Shown here: in pieces, positions 18,817-27,943 of the stretch | Numbering within the stretch: position 1 is the stretch's first letter | How the letters are laid out: each line of letters starts with the position of its first letter | Assembly (NCBI RefSeq): GCF_001942335.1 | Contig: NZ_MKKH01000006.1 | Coordinates: 1-64,000 of the forward strand | DNA length: 64,000 bases | Reading direction: 5' to 3' | Source of the DNA: Cellulosimicrobium sp. CUA-896 | GTDB taxonomy: Bacteria > Actinomycetota > Actinomycetes > Actinomycetales > Cellulomonadaceae | Notes under the pieces: generated by a model | What the model was told of the DNA's origin: nothing | Databases searched by the model: none | What the model saw: the letters and a program-made list of their open reading frames with translations, nothing else | Program-made: the position numbers and the translations under genes

Positions 18817-19587
18817 ATGGACGGCGGCCCCTCGGGAGCGACGACCACGGCACGGACGCTGCTGGTCCTGCAGCAGCTCACGAACGCGGCGCACCCCCTG
18901 AGCGTGCCGGAGATCGCGTCCGCGACCGGCATGGCCACCGCAGAGGTGCACCGGGTCCTCGGCGAGCTGCGCCAGTTCGGCTTCGCCGTGCAGGACCCGG
19001 CGACGGGCCGCTACCGGACGGGCCACGCCGCCGTCGGGCTCGGGCAGGAGGCGCGGCGCCGGGACGCGCTGCGCACGGCGGGCACGCCCGTCATCGCGCG
19101 CCTCGCCGCGCTCACCGGCGAGACCACGACCCTCAGCGCCCGTCAGGGCTACGAGCGGTGCTACGTCGGCCAGGTCGAGAGCATGCAGGAGATCCGCATC
19201 TCGGTGACGCTCGGCGAGCGCGTCTCCCTGGTCGTGGGGGCGAACGGCATCGTCATCCTCGCGGCGCTGCCCGACGAGGACGTCGAGCAGGTGCTGCGGC
19301 TCCCACGACCGCGGCTGACGTCGTCGACGATCACGGACGAGCAGGTCATCCGCGAGCGCGTCGCCGTCGCGCGCGAGCGCGGGTGGGCCCGCTCGGACGG
19401 CGAGCGGGTCAAGCACTCGGCGTCGATCGCGGCGGCGGTGCTCGACCGGGACGGGCGGCCGGCGGGGTCGTTGTCCGTGGCCTACCTGGCGGAACGGGCC
19501 GACGACGCGACGATCGCCCAGCTCGCCGAGGTCGTGGTCGAGGCCGCGGCGGAGGCCTCCGCGCGGCTGCGCGACCTCGACGCGTAA
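18817..19587 (+). CDS. IclR-family transcriptional regulator
   Basis: 256 residues, intact. N-terminal winged helix (TLLVLQQLTNAAHPLSVPEI, recognition TGMATAEVHRVLGELRQFGF), then the IclR effector domain with TLSARQGYERCYVGQVESMQ, ERVSLVVGANGIVILAALPD and a C-terminal RPAGSLSVAYLAERADD. IclR proteins sense small catabolic intermediates. It sits directly before the GlnR-like box and the importer/hydrolase genes and between them and the SDR, so it is the likely pathway-specific regulator. Confidence 0.9.
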   Translation: MDGGPSGATTTARTLLVLQQLTNAAHPLSVPEIASATGMATAEVHRVLGELRQFGFAVQDPATGRYRTGHAAVGLGQEARRRDALRTAGTPVIARLAALTGETTTLSARQGYERCYVGQVESMQEIRISVTLGERVSLVVGANGIVILAALPDEDVEQVLRLPRPRLTSSTITDEQVIRERVAVARERGWARSDGERVKHSASIAAAVLDRDGRPAGSLSVAYLAERADDATIAQLAEVVVEAAAEASARLRDLDA

Positions 19588-19590
19588 GGG

Positions 19591-19628
19591 GTTACACCGG
19601 CGAAACGTGACGGGCACGGTCCGGAAAC
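19591..19628 (+). promoter_or_regulatory. GlnR-like box upstream of the ABC importer operon
   Basis: The sequence reads GTTAC-n6-GAAAC-n6-GGCAC-n6-GAAAC, with a further n6-GAAAG at 19635-19639. This is the spacing and wording of the actinobacterial GlnR operator (gTnAC-n6-GaAAC repeated with 11-bp phasing). It starts three bases after the IclR stop. A candidate -10 (TAGCGT, 19661-19666) lies 33 bases downstream, a distance fitting activation. Confidence 0.75.
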
Positions 19629-19722
19629 GGTCGGGAAAGGGCCGGGCAACGTCGCCCTCCTAGCGTGGGCGCGTCGCCGGCGTTCCCCGCCGGGACGTCC
19701 TCCCGACCCAGGACGGTGTCCC

Positions 19723-20532
19723 ATGACTGTTCCCCCGACGACGTCCGCCGCGCCGTTGCTCCAGGTGCGCGACGTCTCCTACAGCTACCGCAGCTCGCTG
19801 CCGCCCGTCATGGAGCACGTCGACCTGTCGATCCGCTCCGGCGAGTTCTTCGTCCTCCTCGGCCCGTCGGGGTGCGGCAAGACGACGATCCTCAACCAGG
19901 TCGCCGGCTTCGAGCGGCCCACGGCGGGGGAGATGCTCGTCGCGGGGGAGCGCATCACCGCGCCCGGGCCCGACCGCGCGGTCGTCTTCCAGGGGCACGA
20001 GTCGCTCCTGGGATGGCTCACGGTGCGGCAGAACGTGGAGTTCCCGCTCAAGGTCGCGGGCGTCGGGACGGCGGAGCGCCGCCGGCGCGGCCAGCACGTC
20101 CTCGAGCTGGTCGAGCTCGCGCACCAGGCGGACAAGCTCCCGCACGAGCTGTCGGGCGGCATGAAGCAGCGCGTGCAGATCGCGCGCGGGCTCGTGACGG
20201 ACTCGCGCATGCTCCTCATGGACGAGCCGTTCGGGGCGCTCGACGCCCAGACGCGCGCGTCGCTCCAGCTCGAGCTGTCGAGCATCTGGGAGCGCGAGCG
20301 ACGCACCGTCCTGTTCATCACGCACGACATCTCCGAGGCGGTCATCCTCGCCGACCGGGTCGGGGTGATGAGCGCCGGCCCGCGCGCGTACCTGCACTCG
20401 GTCGTGGACGTCGACCTCCCGCGGCCGCGCCGCCGCGGTCCCGAGCTCAACGCGCTCGTCGACCGCCTCGAGGCGACGGTCACCGCGGCGAAGGCGCGGC
20501 GGCCCGTGGCGGACCTGACGGAGGCGGCATGA
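19723..20532 (+). CDS. ABC importer ATPase, nitrate/taurine/pyrimidine type
   Basis: Intact, 269 residues. Walker A GPSGCGKTT, Q-loop VVFQGHESLLGWLTVRQN, signature LSGGMKQRVQIARGL, Walker B LLMDEPFGALDAQTRASLQ and switch ITHDISEAVILADRV: the SsuB/TauB/ThiZ group, which energises uptake of small organic nutrients through NMT1-like binding proteins. First gene after the GlnR-like box; its stop overlaps the next ATG by four bases. The partner binding protein is encoded at 26910. Confidence 0.9.
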   Translation: MTVPPTTSAAPLLQVRDVSYSYRSSLPPVMEHVDLSIRSGEFFVLLGPSGCGKTTILNQVAGFERPTAGEMLVAGERITAPGPDRAVVFQGHESLLGWLTVRQNVEFPLKVAGVGTAERRRRGQHVLELVELAHQADKLPHELSGGMKQRVQIARGLVTDSRMLLMDEPFGALDAQTRASLQLELSSIWERERRTVLFITHDISEAVILADRVGVMSAGPRAYLHSVVDVDLPRPRRRGPELNALVDRLEATVTAAKARRPVADLTEAA

Positions 20533-21329
20533 GCGCCCCGGCCCTGCCGTCGCCGATCACCTCGCCGCGCGTCGGGCGGGCCCTGCTCGGGGTCGGTGGT
20601 GTCGCCCTCGCGGTCGTGGTGTGGCAGGCCGCGGCCACGGTCACCGCGAACCCGCTGGTGCTGCCCGCCCCCACCGAGGTCGCGGTCGCGCTCGGCGAGC
20701 TCGTCGCCGACCCCGCGACGCGACCGCAGGTGGTCGACACCCTGCGTCGCGCGGTCGTCGGCTTCGCCCTCGGGGCGTTCGCCGGTCTCCTGGTCGGCGC
20801 GGCCATCGGGTCGTTCCGCCCGGTGCGCACGGTCCTCAACCCGTACCTCAACTTCCTGCGCATGGTCGCGCCGATCGCGTGGATCGTCCCGGCGACGATC
20901 TGGCTCGGCGTGGGGGAGCCGTCCATCCTCTTCGTCGTCGTGTACGCGGCGCTGTTCCCGGTCGCGATCAACACGATCAGCGGCATCGCCGCGGTCGAGC
21001 CGGACAAGCTGCGCATGGCGCGGGCGGTCGGGTCGTCGCCCGCCGGCACGTTCGTGCGGATCCTCGTGCCCAACGCCGTCCCGTACGTCATGGCCGGCGC
21101 GCGCCTCGCCCTGGGGCTGTCGTTCATGGCCGTGATCGGAGCCGAGATGATCATCGGCCAGTCCGGCCTCGGGTTCGTCATCTACAGCGCGAGGACGTTC
21201 TCCGACACGGCGACGATGTTCGCCGGGATCCTCGTCCTCGGTGTCGTCGGCTACCTGTTCGACGCGTCGTTCCTCGCGCTGCGCAGGGTGTTCCTCGAGA
21301 AGTACTACGCAGGACGGGAGGTCCGGTGA
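20529..21329 (+). CDS. ABC importer permease 1, SsuC/TauC type
   Basis: Intact, 266 residues, about six helices. BPD-type inner-membrane component with the external LVLPAPTEVAVALGELV motif of the family, FLRMVAPIAWIVPATIWLGV and the EAA loop PDKLRMARAVGSSPAGTFVR. It overlaps the genes on both sides (ATGA), which implies tight co-translation. Two different permease genes in one operon suggest a heterodimeric channel. Confidence 0.88.
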   Translation: MSAPALPSPITSPRVGRALLGVGGVALAVVVWQAAATVTANPLVLPAPTEVAVALGELVADPATRPQVVDTLRRAVVGFALGAFAGLLVGAAIGSFRPVRTVLNPYLNFLRMVAPIAWIVPATIWLGVGEPSILFVVVYAALFPVAINTISGIAAVEPDKLRMARAVGSSPAGTFVRILVPNAVPYVMAGARLALGLSFMAVIGAEMIIGQSGLGFVIYSARTFSDTATMFAGILVLGVVGYLFDASFLALRRVFLEKYYAGREVR

Positions 21330-22182
21330 TGGCTGTCTCCACCACGCTCGGCACGACCTCGACGGCCGGGCGCGCGACGCGGCGGCTCGTCGTCCCCAGG
21401 CCCGCGGCGGCGCGCGCGCTGCGCCGGACCGGGGTGCTGCTCGGCTCGCTCGTCGTCCTCGTCGCGCTGTGGGAGTGGGGTGCGCGCGCCTACGGCGTGC
21501 CGCTGCTCTTCCCCGGCCCGCTCGCGGTCGCCGAGGCGTTCGCCGACAACCTCGCGGACGGCACCCTCGTCGACGCGGTCGGCGCGAGCCTGACGCGCAT
21601 CGCGGCCGGCTTCCTCGTCGGCTCCCTCGCGGGCGTGCTCCTCGGGCTCCTCCTCGGCGGGAGCAGGATCGCCGCCGGCCTGGCCGCGCCGCTGGTGACG
21701 TTCTTCCGCTTCGTGCCGCCGCTGGCCTGGTTCGGCCCGGTCCTCGTGTGGTTCGGCACGGGCGAGACGGCGAAGATCCTGCTCATCGTCTACACGAGCG
21801 TGTTCGTCGTCGCCCTCAACACGATCGAGGGCACCACCAAGGTGCCGCGCGACATGGTCCGCATGGCGGGCGTCGCCGGCGCGAGCTGGTGGCAGCGCAC
21901 GACCTGGGTGACGCTCCCGGCGAGCGTCCCGTACATCGCCGCCGGAGCGCGCGTGGCCATGGGCAACGCCTTCATGACGGTCGTCTCGGCCGAGATGCTC
22001 GGTGCGTCCGCCGGTCTCGGCGTCATGGTGAACAACGGCATGACGTCGACCAACGTCCCGGACGCTTCTCCGCGATCCTCGTGCTCGGCGCCCTCGGCCT
22101 CGTCGCCGACCGGCTGTTCGTGCTCCTGCTCAACACGGTCGGCAAGCGGTTCCGCGGCGTGGGCTCCGCCGACGTCGCCTGA
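21329..22182 (+). CDS. ABC importer permease 2, SsuC/TauC type, frameshifted
   Basis: About 284 residues. An Arg/Ala-rich tail, then LLGSLVVLVALWEWGARAYG, LLFPGPLAVAEAFADNLADG, FFRFVPPLAWFGPVLVWFGT and the EAA loop PRDMVRMAGVAGASWWQRTT. The frame changes near 22060; the last helix (FSAILVLGALGLVADRLFVL) is in the next frame. Its ATG overlaps the previous stop. It is clearly homologous to permease 1 but diverged. Confidence 0.87.
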
Positions 22183-22310
22183 CCCTCCCGCGGCACCGCC
22201 CGACCGGCGGCCCTGACGATCCCAGCGGCCCCGACGCTCTCTCCCGACCCGCACGGCGCTCGCGTCCCCGCGCGAGGCCTGCTCCGCCCTGCCCAGCAAC
22301 GGAGGTACCG

Positions 22311-23248
22311 ATGCTCACCCCGAACGAGCGCATGCTCTACTCACCGATGGCCGAACGGCCGCGCGTCACGTGGCCCGAGGGGAAGACGGTCGCCTTCTGG
22401 CACGCCCCCAACGTCGAGCACTACGACTGGCTCGCCCCGCAGGGCCGGCGCATGGCGGCGCGCGTCACCCCGCCCGACGCCGAGCACTACATGCACCGCG
22501 ACTCCGGGAACCGGGTGGCGTTCTGGCGGATGCTGCGCGCCGTCGACCGCTACGCGATGCCGTCGACCGTGTCCCTGAGCCTCGCACTCCTCCAGGAGCA
22601 GCCCGAGATCCGCGACGCGATGCTCGAGCGCGACTGGGAGATCATGAGCCACGGCATCTCCAACCTGCGCCCCCTGTACGGCATGACGCCCGAGGAGGAG
22701 CACGAGTTCTTCGCGACGAGCCAGCAGCTCGCGCTCACGCACTACGCCGGCCGGCCCATCAAGGGCATGCTCGGCCCGCGCATCTCCTCGACCTACCGCA
22801 CCGCGGACATCATGGTCGAGCACGGGATGACGTACTTCGCCGACTTCGTCCACGACGAGCACCCGCGCCCGATCCTCACCGAGTCCGGCAAGCGCCTCGT
22901 CACCGTGCCGTACACGTTCACGCTCAACGACGTGCCGGCCGTGCTCGCGCGCAGCACCCCAAGCAGTACCTCGTGGACCTCGCGAAGGCGCAGGTGGACC
23001 GCCTGCTGCGCGACGCCGAGGAGGACGGCCAGGGACGCGTCGTGTGCCTCGCCACGCACCCGTTCGTCATGGGGCAGCCCAACGCCGCCGCGTACCTCGA
23101 GGCGATCTTCGACCACGTGCGCAGCGACGACCGCGTCTGGGTGACCACGGCCGGCGCCATCACCGACCACTACCTCGAGAACTTCTACGACGAGCAGGTC
23201 GCCTTCTCGCGCGCCCTGCTGGACGAGCACGCTGGAGCGCACGCATGA
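22311..23248 (+). CDS. NodB-fold (polysaccharide deacetylase-like, PuuE-type) hydrolase, frameshifted
   Basis: About 312 residues, behind GGAGG. The fold is that of the polysaccharide-deacetylase superfamily but of the non-sugar PuuE branch, which includes uric-acid-pathway allantoinases and cyclic-imide hydrolases: TVAFWHAPNVEHYDWLAPQG, FWRMLRAVDRYAMPSTVSLS, WEIMSHGISNLRPLYGMTPE (His-Gly metal-site motif), GMLGPRISSTYRTADIMVEH and MTYFADFVHDEHPRP. The frame changes at about 22955-22965; the C-terminus LVDLAKAQVDRLLRDAEEDG...LATHPFVMGQP continues in the next frame. It overlaps the next, related gene (ATGA). Expected role: opening a cyclic amide; the substrate is not known. Confidence 0.82.
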
Positions 23249-24174
23249 CGCACATCGCCATCAACCCGTCGGACGCGACCGTCTTCGCGCCCACCCTGCC
23301 GTCGGGGTACGACACGCACCGCGAGCCCTGGGACGCGCCCGCCCCGCTCACGGTCTCCGTCCTCCTGCACGCGCCGTACTACCTCGACGTCAACCTCGAG
23401 GGGCAGTACCGCGCCGCGAGCATGCCGGGCGGCGTGGGCGGGTCGTACCCGGAGCCCAAGGGCGGACCGGAGCGCGGCCAGGTCGCCAAGGTGTCGCAGT
23501 ACGAGTTCGGCCTGACCAACGGGCTCGACCGCCTGCTGCGGACCGCGGACCGTCACGGCGTCCCCGTCGCCGTCGCGCTCGACGCGTACGGCTGCCGCGA
23601 GGTCCCCGGGCTCGCACGGCGCGTCGCCCGCGCGGCCGGCGAGGTCGTCGTGCGCGGGGAGGCGGCGACGTCCGTCATCGACGCGCAGATGTCCGAGGCC
23701 GAGGAGCGGGACTACGTCGAGCGGTCGGTCGACGCCGTCCGCGCGGCCACCGGCGTCGAGGCCACCGGCTGGTTCGGTCCCGAGCGTGGGTGCACCGACC
23801 GCACCACGCAGGTGCTGCGCGAGTCCGGCATCACCTGGTTCGGCGACTGGAGCGTCGACGAGCGCCCCGTCGTGCTCGACGGCCCGGCCGCCGGGCTGTG
23901 CGCGGTGCCGTTCTCCCTCGACACGGAGGACTCGTTCCAGCTCTACGTGCGCGGCGGGACCTTCCAGGACTACGAGCAGCTGCTGAACGACACCGTCGAC
24001 CAGCTCCTCGCCGACGCGGCCGTCGTCGGACCCCGCTTCCTCGGCCTCAGCTGGGCCGGCTGGGTCCTCGGGCAGGCCTGCTACGCCGACGTCGCGGAGC
24101 GTCTCCTCGCGCGCCTCGCCGCCGAGCCGGACGTCCGCGTCGTCCTGCCGTCGCAGGTCGTCCCCGCCGCCTGA
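23245..24174 (+). CDS. Second NodB-fold (PuuE-like) protein, metal motif altered
   Basis: Intact, 309 residues, a diverged paralogue of the previous protein: SVLLHAPYYLDVNLEGQYRA, a long insertion GGVGGSYPEPKGGPERGQVA, QYEFGLTNGLDRLLRTADRH, then EVVVRGEAATSVIDAQMSEA aligned with the first protein's EIMSHGISN... region. The metal-binding His-Gly is replaced by Arg-Gly. GWFGPERGCTDRTTQVLRES and ITWFGDWSVDERPVV match the partner's GPRISSTYRT and YFADFVHDEHP. It may be a non-catalytic subunit or use other ligands. The four-base overlap with the upstream gene favours a heteromer. Confidence 0.8.
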   Translation: MTHIAINPSDATVFAPTLPSGYDTHREPWDAPAPLTVSVLLHAPYYLDVNLEGQYRAASMPGGVGGSYPEPKGGPERGQVAKVSQYEFGLTNGLDRLLRTADRHGVPVAVALDAYGCREVPGLARRVARAAGEVVVRGEAATSVIDAQMSEAEERDYVERSVDAVRAATGVEATGWFGPERGCTDRTTQVLRESGITWFGDWSVDERPVVLDGPAAGLCAVPFSLDTEDSFQLYVRGGTFQDYEQLLNDTVDQLLADAAVVGPRFLGLSWAGWVLGQACYADVAERLLARLAAEPDVRVVLPSQVVPAA

Positions 24175-24230
24175 CCACCCCACCGGGTCGCCCGCCGGCA
24201 CCCCGGCTCCCCCAACGAGAGGACCCCGTC

Positions 24231-25179
24231 ATGCCGTCCACAGCACCGCCCACCGCGACGCTGGACGTCGCCGTCGTGCAGACCGGAAGCATCCCCGCGG
24301 ACCGCGAGGAGGCCGTCGCCGGTCTTCTCGGGCTCTTCCGCGAGGCCGCCGTCCCGGGCACCGACGTCGTGCTCTTCCCCGAGCTCATCACCACGCCGTA
24401 CTTCGGCCTCACCGGCGACGACGCGTTCACCGACTGGGCCGAGCCCGTGCCCGGCCCTACCACCGAGGCCTTCGCGGCGGTCGCCGCCGAGCTCGGCGTC
24501 GGCGTCGTCCTCGGGATGTACGAGCGCGCGGCCGACGGGACGCTCTACAACTCCGCCGTCGTGATCGACGCCGAGGGGCGGCTCGTGCCCGGGACCGCGC
24601 TCGACGGGTCGACCGTGCCCGCCTACCGCAAGACCTCCATCCCGCAGCTCCGGCTCCGGCGTCCCCGTCGACGAGAAGCAGTTCTTCGAGCCGGGCGTCG
24701 GCCCCGTCGTCTTCGACGCGTTCGGCACGCGCCTCGCGACGCTGATCTGCTACGACCGCAGCTTCCCCGAGTACTGGGAGGCGGCCCGCACCCTCGGCGC
24801 CGAGGTCGTCCTCGTGCTCGTCAGCTCGATGGGTGCCCGCGAGGGGCACTTCGTCCACGAGCTGCAGATCCGCGGCAAGGACGCCCAGGCCTGGACCGTC
24901 GCCGCCAACCGCGCGGGCGAGGAGACGGTCCAGGGCCGCACGACGAGCTCGTTCGGGCTCTCGTGCATCGTCAGCCCGCACGGCGAGCTCGTCGACGTCG
25001 CGCCCGCGCACACCGCCCCGCACGTCCTGCACGCCTCGCTCGACCTCGGCCGCGTCGAGGAGCTGCGCACGACGTTCCCCTTCGCCCGCGACAAGGTCCC
25101 CGCCGTGTTCGAGCACATCGCCCGGCTCAAGCGCGCCCAGCGCGCGACGGCACCGGCGCCCGCAGGTCTGGCCTCGTGA
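24231..25179 (+). CDS. Nitrilase-superfamily carbon-nitrogen hydrolase, frameshifted
   Basis: About 315 residues, start ATG after GAGAGGACC. All three catalytic residues of the superfamily are visible: Glu in VVLFPELITTPYFG, Lys in VPAYRKTSIPQ, Cys in LATLICYDRSFPEYWEAA. The sequence resembles N-carbamoyl-amine / omega-amidase type members. The frame changes at about 24645-24655 in a GC-rich run just after the Lys motif. It would hydrolyse an amide or carbamoyl group and free ammonia. The stop overlaps the MFS start (GTGA at 25176). Confidence 0.85.
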
Positions 25180-26711
25180 GGCGCGCCGCGCGGGAGCGCG
25201 GCGCCTGGCCGGTCCTCGTCGCGACCAGCGTGAACGTCGTCCTGGTCTTCGTCGGCGCGACCAGCCTCACGATCCTGCTGCCGCAGGTGTCTCGCGACTT
25301 CGGCGCGAGCCCCGCCGAGACGACGTGGTTCATCCTCGCGTACCAGCTCGTCATGACCGCGCTCATCATCGTCTTCGGGCGGTTGTCGGACATCTTCGGC
25401 CGCAAGCGGATCTACGTCGTCGGGGTGCTGGTCTTCCTCGTCGGCAGCCTCGCGGCCGGCCTGGTTCAGGAGCCGGGGGCGTTCGTCGGCGCCCGGCTGG
25501 TGCAGGGCGTCGGAGCCGCGGCGATCATCACGAACACGACGGCGATCCTCACCGACGTCTTCCCGCGCGAGCGCCTGCCGACCGCGCTCGGCATGAACGC
25601 GACGTCCGCGGCGTTCGGCCAGGCCCTCGGCCCCGTCGTCGGCGGGGTGGCGGCGGAGCTCGCGGACTGGCGCGCCATCTTCCTCGTGTCCGGGCCGCTC
25701 GCCCTGCTCAGCCTCCTCGTCTCGCTCCGGCTCGTGCCGGGCCGGCCGGGGACGGGCCGGGAACGGGTCGACGTCGCCGGCGCGGTGACGCTCGTCAGCA
25801 GCCTCTCGCTGTTCGTCGCCGGCATGTCCGTCGGCTCGGCGGCCGGCTGGTCCGGGCCCACCGCCCCGCTGCTCGTCGGCGGTGCGCTCCTCGTCCTCGG
25901 GTTCTTCGTGTGGACCCAGACCAGGGTCGCGAGCCCGCTCGTGGACCTGGCGCTGTTCCGCGTGCCGCGCCTCGGACGGCGCTACGCCGCGGTGTTCGTC
26001 TCCGGGTTCAGCCAGTACGCGGTCATCCTGCTGCTGTCCACGCACCTGCAGGCGACGGAGGGCGCGAGCGCGTTCGACGTCGCCATGATGGTCGTCGTCG
26101 CCCCGTCGGCGACGATCGTCGCGGCGCAGGTCGCCGGGCGGCTCGTGGGCCGCGTGCCCGTCGCCCGCCTCGCCGTCGCGGGGATGGTGATGATCGTCGT
26201 CGCCGCGGCGACGCTGGCCGTCGCCGTGCGCACCGACACCCTCGCCGTCGGCGCGTACGTGTCGCTCGCGCTCCTCGGGCTCGGCATCGGCACGTTCATG
26301 ACGCCGAACACGAGCCTCATCATGCTCATCACCCCGACCAACCGCCGGGGCGTGTCGAACGGCATCCGCTCGACCATGCTCAACGCCGGGTACCTGGTCA
26401 CCACGGCCGTCGCCCTCGCGGTCTCGACCGCGACCCTGACACCCGACGGGCGCCGCGCCGTCTACGCCGGGGACTTCCCCCTCACCGGCGCCGACGCGGC
26501 CCACTTCGCCACCGGGGTCCAGCTCGCGCTGCTCGTCCTCGTCGTCTCGGGCGTGCTCGGTGCGGTGCTCAGCGGGGGCCGTGGCCCGGCACCCGGCACG
26601 GCGCTCGCGGCTCCCCCCGCCACTCCTCCCGGGGCGGCCCCCGGCCCGGTGCCGTCCGACCCGGGACGGCCGCCCGCGGGAGGCCCCGACGGCGTCCCCG
26701 TCCACCCCTGA
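25176..26711 (+). CDS. MFS transporter, DHA2 (14-helix) type
   Basis: Intact, 511 residues, GTG start overlapping the previous stop. About 14 helices. Motif A is GRLSDIFGRKRIYVVGV; motif C-like GQALGPVVGGVAAELADWRA is typical of drug/H+ antiporters of the EmrB/QacA group, though relatives move small metabolites. The C-terminal 50 residues are Pro/Gly/Ala-rich. In this setting it could export a product or import the substrate with low affinity. Confidence 0.85.
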   Translation: MRRAARERGAWPVLVATSVNVVLVFVGATSLTILLPQVSRDFGASPAETTWFILAYQLVMTALIIVFGRLSDIFGRKRIYVVGVLVFLVGSLAAGLVQEPGAFVGARLVQGVGAAAIITNTTAILTDVFPRERLPTALGMNATSAAFGQALGPVVGGVAAELADWRAIFLVSGPLALLSLLVSLRLVPGRPGTGRERVDVAGAVTLVSSLSLFVAGMSVGSAAGWSGPTAPLLVGGALLVLGFFVWTQTRVASPLVDLALFRVPRLGRRYAAVFVSGFSQYAVILLLSTHLQATEGASAFDVAMMVVVAPSATIVAAQVAGRLVGRVPVARLAVAGMVMIVVAAATLAVAVRTDTLAVGAYVSLALLGLGIGTFMTPNTSLIMLITPTNRRGVSNGIRSTMLNAGYLVTTAVALAVSTATLTPDGRRAVYAGDFPLTGADAAHFATGVQLALLVLVVSGVLGAVLSGGRGPAPGTALAAPPATPPGAAPGPVPSDPGRPPAGGPDGVPVHP

Positions 26712-26740
26712 CCGCCGCCGGCGGGCCTCCCCACGGGCAC

Positions 26741-26778
26741 GTCACACGTCCGCAACGTGCCGGACCGGGCGCCGAAAC
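26741..26778 (+). promoter_or_regulatory. Second GlnR-like box, upstream of the binding-protein gene
   Basis: GTCAC-n6-GCAAC-n6-GACCG-n6-GAAAC with the same 11-bp phasing as the box at 19591; three of the four half-sites fit the consensus well, the third poorly. It begins 30 bases after the MFS stop, in the 198-base gap before the lipoprotein gene, and suggests a second nitrogen-controlled promoter. A -10-like CAGAAT lies near 26795. Confidence 0.6.
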
Positions 26779-26909
26779 AGAACCCTTACGACCCAGAATC
26801 ACCGGCCTCGCAGACTCGGACCGCACCGCGATCCCCGGCCGGGCCCGGCCACGGACCGGGCAAGCCTCCCCGCACCGCGCGCGGTGCTCACCACCTCGAA
26901 GGAGCTCTC

Positions 26910-27937
26910 ATGACACGGAACCGAAGCCTGGCCGCGGGTGCGGCGCTCGCGATCGTCGCGACGGCGGCGCTCACCGCCTGCTCGGACGACAGCGCGACCG
27001 GTGGGGGCGACTACCCCGAGCCCGTCGCCTCGATCGACGTCGGCGTCGCGCCCGACTTCTTCTACACGCACCTGTACCTGGCGGTCGAGAAGGGCTTCTT
27101 CGCGGAGCAGGGCATCGACGCGACGCTCACCGAGTACCCGTCCGGGTCCGAGGCGACCGAGGCCATCACCGCGGGGCAGAACGACCTGACGAGCACCACG
27201 GCCACGACGATCGCGTCGCTGTCCGGCAGCGGCTCGCCGGCGAAGGCGATCGGCGGCAACCTCGTCGGTCAGGGCTGGTTCGCCGTCGTGGGCAACGAGG
27301 GACTGGGCGACGTCTCCTCGGTCGAGGACCTCGAGGGCGCGTCGATCGCCGCCCAGCACACCACCGTCCTCGACATGCACGTGCGCTCGTTCCTCGACAT
27401 GCACGACGAGACGGTCGACCTGATCGACTACCAGGACGTGAAGATGGCGCAGCTCATCACGGGCCTCACGCGCGGCGACTACGACGCGGCCTCGATGTGG
27501 GAGCCGAACGTCACGAAGGCGCTGCAGAGCGTGCCGGGCGCGTCGGTCGTGCTCGACAGCGACGAGGCGCTCGACGTGGCCGGCTACGTCGTCGCCAGCC
27601 CGGACGTCTACGAGGACCAGGACGTGGCCGACCGCGTGCTGACCGCGATCGCCGAGACGATCGCGTGGATGGACGAGAACCCCGACGAGGTGCTCGCGAC
27701 CGCGATGGAGAACAGCGGGCTCGACGACGAGGAGCTCGCGCAGACCGTCCAGGACAAGATCACCTACGAGATGTCGGCGTTCACCCCGGAGCGGGTCGCC
27801 GAGATCGAGGCCGCCGCCGCGTTCTTCACCGAGCAGGGCGTGCTCGACGCCACGCCGGAGGAGACCGCCGAGGTCTACCTGCCGGAGTCTACGACACCTG
27901 GGCGTCGTCCGCCGACGGCGACGAGACCGAGGAGTAG
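26910..27937 (+). CDS. NMT1/THI5-like ABC substrate-binding lipoprotein, frameshifted at the 3' end
   Basis: About 342 residues. Signal MTRNRSLAAGAALAIVATAA with lipobox LTAC, ribosome binding site GAAGGAG. The mature part is of the NMT1/THI5/SsuA group: DVGVAPDFFYTHLYLAVEKG, FFAEQGIDATLTEYPSGSEA, ITAGQNDLTSTTATTIASL, LTRGDYDAASMWEPNVTKAL. Ligands of the group are pyrimidine precursors, sulfonates, nitrate, aromatic acids. The frame changes near 27890, and the end (YDTWASSADGDETEE) is in the next frame. It is the natural partner of the ATPase and permeases at 19723-22182. Confidence 0.88.
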
Positions 27938-27943
27938 GCGCCC

